Assembly: GCA_030537135.1 (NCBI GenBank)
Contig: JAUNOP010000032.1
Location: forward strand, 1-35,390
Direction of reading: 5' to 3'
DNA: 35,390 nt
Origin: Eubacteriales bacterium
GTDB taxonomy: Bacteria; Bacillota; Clostridia; Lachnospirales; Lachnospiraceae
Shown here: positions 32,773 through 35,390 of the stretch, one piece after another
How the letters are laid out: each line of letters opens with the position of its first letter
Position numbering within the stretch: the first letter of the stretch is position 1
The notes under the pieces: generated by a model
The model's database searches: none
Seen by the model: the letters and a program-made list of their open reading frames with translations, nothing else
Told to the model about the DNA's origin: nothing
Made by a program: the position numbers and the translations under genes

Positions 32773-32812
32773 AAAAAATGACCTCAAGACTGTTTTTCAG
32801 TCTCGAGGTCAT
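32773..32812 (-). terminator. Terminator of the recombinase operon
   Basis: ATGACCTCaAGACTG (32778-32792) pairs with CAGTCTcGAGGTCAT (32798-32812) except for one A-C mismatch. Six As on the left give a T run on the minus strand. On the plus strand there is no T run, so it probably does not end the ABC operon. Confidence 0.8.
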
Positions 32813-32908
32813 CTCTATGTCAGCTATCTGAAACTGCACTCTTACGTCTCTTTTGCTTTCTCATATATGCCGTATGGCAGCCTGATTCAGGAAACGTAAG
32901 GTTTCATC

Positions 32909-34747
32909 TTATTCTTGATTATTTAGCAGCCTGTACAGCAGGTTTGTTGGCAATAGCTGCCTGTGCAGAAAGGTAAAAACAAGGGGGTTTTTGAGGAACA
33001 TTCCGTTGTCCTCATTCTCTTTCCTATGTAACGAGGAAATCTGTTCAATTTCCTCTAACTTCACAACAGCTCTGCTCTTTCGTCCCTCTGCCGTAAAAGT
33101 TGCCTTAACATCAGCCGTTCCAGACAAATTAACATACCAATCAAAAGTGGTATCGGATGTTGGCGTTACCCTATATACAAATTGATTGATGACTTCCTCG
33201 CTTACCTTTGTACCGCTGAAATCTATCAGCGTATTCAGTGTACTGATAATCCCATCTAACTCAAGTCCTCGTTTCGGCTGTTCATCATTAGGTGCTTGAT
33301 TTAATTTCTCCTGTAACTGTTGAATTTCGGTATCAATAGGTTTTCTCATAGCTTGGTATTCTTCTTTTGACAGCTCGCCATCTGCCCGCATAGCAATAAG
33401 ATTAGTTAATCGGGTCTGTGCCTTTTCAATCTTCACTTTGATGGATACTGCATTATGCTGATTTTCATTAAGCCTATCATCTTTGTAATAACGCTTAATG
33501 AGGTCTATTGCAATAATAACAGATGCTTTTCTGTCCTGCCAGAGATGCTCTAACAGCTCTTTTGCCATAAAGTCAAGTTTCCAGTCAGTTATCATTTTGA
33601 TGTCGCAATATCCCTCGGTGTCTAAACCAAGAGCCGCCCTCTTTTTCTTGTTTCCGTTGTTTATCTGGTTATAGCACTGATAGCCGTATGAAATCTTCCC
33701 ATCCAATTTTGTATGCCACTTATCTTTTCGGAATGAAGAGCCGCACGAACAACGCAGCTTATTTACCCATATATCCTTGGAGTCACGCTTGCTGTGCGTT
33801 GTTTTGGAAGTTGACACTAAAGACGGCTTCATTCTGCTTTCTCTTATCTTTTGGGCTTTGTCCCATACTTCCTGTGAAACAATAGCAGGGAAATCGCCCT
33901 CAACATATTCATAAGTGGACATATCCAGATTGTTAATCCTTTTCTGTTCAAGGAAATTGTTGCTTCTGGATTTGTTATAACATTTCGTACCCGTATATGT
34001 GGCATTTTTAATGGCTCTCATAATATTGGATACGCTCCATTTTACAAGCCCTGATGCTGTTTTTCGCTTTCTTTCCGTCAGTATTCCCGCAATCTTCATC
34101 GAGCCATATCCCTGCAAATACAAATCAAATATCATTCTGACTGTTTCTGCCTGTTCTTCATTGATAACATAGGTTTCACCCACTCGGTCATATCCTAAAA
34201 TATTCCCATTTCCATAAAGAACGCCGTTATCTCGGCTGATTTTCTGTCCTGCCTTTACACGCTCGGAAGTCTTGCGGCTTTCTTCCTGTGCCAAAGTCGC
34301 CATAAGCGAAAGACGCAGCTCTCCGTCGCCGTCCATCGTCCAGATATTATCATCAATAAAGAATACCTCAACGCCAATACCCTTTAGCTCCCTTGTCACC
34401 ACAAGAGTATCTACAACATTTCGGGCAAAGCGGCAAACCTCTCTTGTTACAATCAAATCAAATTTGCCGTTTTTTGCATCTTCAATCATACGCAAAAATG
34501 CAGGGCGTTTTTTTGCCTGTGTGCCAGTGATGCCCTCATCAATATAGCGTTCGCAGACAGTCCAGTTTGGATGATAGCGTACTTGGTCGTCATACCACTG
34601 TAACTGATTTTCAAGTGCGGATAACTGTGCCTCATGCTCTGTTGAAACACGTCCATAGATAGCAACTTTTCTTGCTCGGTTTCTGTCAAATAACGCATAG
34701 TCCGTGAGCTTAAATCTGTAATTATATTCGTTTACTGCTGTATTCAT
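32909..34747 (-). CDS. Large serine recombinase (integrase/resolvase type)
   Basis: 612 residues. The N-terminal resolvase domain (about 27-180) has the nucleophile S35 in AIYGRVSTEHEAQ, then FDLIVTREVCRFARN and LMATLAQEESRKTSERV. A recombinase domain follows (GYDRVGETYVINEEQAETVRMIF to about 310). A zinc-ribbon segment begins KLRCSCGSSF, and a long coiled coil (about 435-490) lies before the C-terminal region. This is the TnpX/TndX-like layout used for site-specific insertion and excision. AAGGAGGT lies 7 nt before the ATG. It ends near the element's edge and has its own terminator. Confidence 0.93.
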   Translation of the reverse strand: MNTAVNEYNYRFKLTDYALFDRNRARKVAIYGRVSTEHEAQLSALENQLQWYDDQVRYHPNWTVCERYIDEGITGTQAKKRPAFLRMIEDAKNGKFDLIVTREVCRFARNVVDTLVVTRELKGIGVEVFFIDDNIWTMDGDGELRLSLMATLAQEESRKTSERVKAGQKISRDNGVLYGNGNILGYDRVGETYVINEEQAETVRMIFDLYLQGYGSMKIAGILTERKRKTASGLVKWSVSNIMRAIKNATYTGTKCYNKSRSNNFLEQKRINNLDMSTYEYVEGDFPAIVSQEVWDKAQKIRESRMKPSLVSTSKTTHSKRDSKDIWVNKLRCSCGSSFRKDKWHTKLDGKISYGYQCYNQINNGNKKKRAALGLDTEGYCDIKMITDWKLDFMAKELLEHLWQDRKASVIIAIDLIKRYYKDDRLNENQHNAVSIKVKIEKAQTRLTNLIAMRADGELSKEEYQAMRKPIDTEIQQLQEKLNQAPNDEQPKRGLELDGIISTLNTLIDFSGTKVSEEVINQFVYRVTPTSDTTFDWYVNLSGTADVKATFTAEGRKSRAVVKLEEIEQISSLHRKENEDNGMFLKNPLVFTFLHRQLLPTNLLYRLLNNQE

Positions 34748-34787
34748 AAAGCATACCTCCTTTAACTCAACATTATTCTACCTCTTA

Positions 34788-34925
34788 TTAAGCCGCCTGT
34801 GAAATGTGCAAATTTGAGTGCTTCATGATATTTGTATATGTGGCTTGATTTATCATTCCCTTTTCCAGAAGTATCTCAATAAGTTTGAGAGCGGCAATAT
34901 AATCATCAATTCTTATCTCTTTCAT
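34788..34925 (-). CDS. 45-residue protein between the toxin and recombinase genes
   Basis: AGGGGAGG stands before the ATG at 34925, which lies inside the end of the mazF-like gene (20-bp overlap). The 45 residues are helical: [20 protein letters not shown] then [14 protein letters not shown], which resembles a short SHOCT-like module (leucine-rich helix, then a turn and a Tyr-containing helix). Its role is unknown. It is coupled to the toxin gene and 40 nt from the recombinase. Confidence 0.6.
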   Translation of the reverse strand: MKEIRIDDYIAALKLIEILLEKGMINQATYTNIMKHSNLHISQAA

Positions 34926-35283
34926 TGCTACCTCCCCTCAAAGAAATACTAATGGCAAGAGCCTTGTCAACTCTTGCCATTATGTTATCGGGCATCAATC
35001 CCATATACTGTTTTAGTCTGTGTTTATCAATCGTCCGTATCTGTTCAAGCAGGATAATGGAGTCTTTATCAAGCCCCTCAAAATCATTTACTGCCGTATG
35101 TGTAGGTAACTTTGCCTTTGTGTGTACTCGGCTCGTAATAGCAGCCACGATTACCGTAGGGCTATGCCTGTTTCCTATATCATTAGAAATGATAAGTACA
35201 GGTCTTGTACCGCCTTGCTCCGAGCCGACAACGGGATTTAAGTCTGCGTAAAAGATGTCCCCACGCTTAATAGTCCTTTCCAT
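34906..35283 (-). CDS. MazF/PemK-family endoribonuclease toxin
   Basis: 125 residues, close to the usual length of about 115. The start [22 protein letters not shown], then [21 protein letters not shown], and [13 protein letters not shown] match the family, which cleaves single-stranded RNA at short motifs. The catalytic Arg (in GGTRPVL) and Thr (in ITSR) region are intact. No mazE-like gene follows; any antitoxin would have to lie upstream, outside the window, or the protein may act without one. AGGAGG lies before the ATG. On such elements it may help keep the element in the host. Confidence 0.92.
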   Translation of the reverse strand: MERTIKRGDIFYADLNPVVGSEQGGTRPVLIISNDIGNRHSPTVIVAAITSRVHTKAKLPTHTAVNDFEGLDKDSIILLEQIRTIDKHRLKQYMGLMPDNIMARVDKALAISISLRGGSNERDKN

Positions 35284-35390
35284 TATGTGTTTAACCTCCT
35301 ATCTGGATTTAGGCAAGGGCTTCCTGCCTATGTAGCAGCCAGACACAAGGAAGTATTTAAGGTCGGGAGAGCATTAACAAAATCTCTGTT
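35284..35390 (-). other. Upstream fragment at the right edge
   Basis: One minus-strand frame stays open from the window edge to a TAG near 35328 (about 20 codons), so it may be the end of another gene of the element. The stretch also holds inverted GCTTCCT/AGGAAG words. Too little is present to name a product. Confidence 0.3.

Larger units (their letters stand above)
32813..35390 (-). mobile_element. One end of an integrated element carrying a large serine recombinase (runs off the window)
   Basis: From about 32.8 kb to the edge, base and codon use turn AT-rich compared with the left side, and the genes are typical of integrative elements: a large serine recombinase, a 45-residue protein and a MazF-type toxin on one strand. 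The left boundary lies somewhere in 32695-32908, just past the ABC permease. The attachment site cannot be fixed because the other end is outside the window. Confidence 0.6.

Noticed and set aside
1-35390. CRISPR array, rRNA, tRNA genes and classical insertion sequences
   Set aside because: No regularly spaced direct repeats, no rRNA or cloverleaf tRNA sequences apart from tmRNA, and no transposase reading frames were seen.

Overview
The window looks like chromosome of a Gram-positive anaerobe of the class Clostridia, most likely Lachnospiraceae (Blautia/Ruminococcus/Dorea type). This rests on the AGGAGG ribosome sites, near-consensus sigma-A promoters, the TTG-started 1405-residue acyl-CoA dehydratase activase, a short SerA with an ACT domain, a SpoVB/YtgP-type flippase, a 10-codon tmRNA tag ending LALAA, and two LacI-type regulators. 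The right end (about 32.8 kb onward) is a different, AT-richer segment and appears to be one end of an integrated mobile element.

Layout. 0.1-7.3 kb, minus strand: one tightly packed biosynthetic operon, leuB-ilvD-ilvB-serC-serA plus a small basic protein, with a good promoter before leuB and a terminator at the left edge. 7.4-9.1 kb, minus: tgt and yajC, each with its own promoter. 9.2-13.7 kb, plus: a promoter, a roughly 200-nt structured leader and the giant activase, ending at a bidirectional terminator. 13.75-17.6 kb, minus: hisH-hisF-ung-flippase. 17.9-20.1 kb, minus: an OmpR-type response regulator and its histidine kinase. 20.2-21.9 kb, plus: a possible mini-ORF with six Cys residues, a segment with long-range complementarity, and a UMF1-type MFS transporter. 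21.9-22.4 kb, plus: ssrA (tmRNA) with a near-perfect promoter and a terminator. 22.5-26.4 kb, minus: a YopX-like protein, an amylosucrase-like GH13 enzyme, and a LacI regulator preceded by a 39-codon overlapping leader ORF. 26.8-28.5 kb, plus: a RelA/SpoT-domain synthetase with two unrecognised small proteins in overlapping order, flanked on both sides by related hairpin elements. 28.7-32.7 kb: a second LacI regulator divergent from an SsuABC/TauABC-like ABC importer whose first gene follows an 11-codon overlapping leader ORF. 32.8-35.4 kb, minus: a MazF-type toxin, a 45-residue protein and a large serine recombinase.

How the genes fit together. The left operon joins late branched-chain synthesis (IlvB, IlvD, LeuB) to the first two serine steps (SerA, SerC); ilvN, ilvC, leuA and leuCD are not here. 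The two LacI regulators sit next to the genes they probably control: LacI-type palindromes with a central CG overlap the amylosucrase -35 box and the lacI-1 -10 box, and a different pair of matching sites lies in the lacI-2/ABC divergent region. The least explained parts are the RelA-type synthetase operon, the two start-overlapping leader ORFs, and the 20.2-20.6 kb stretch.
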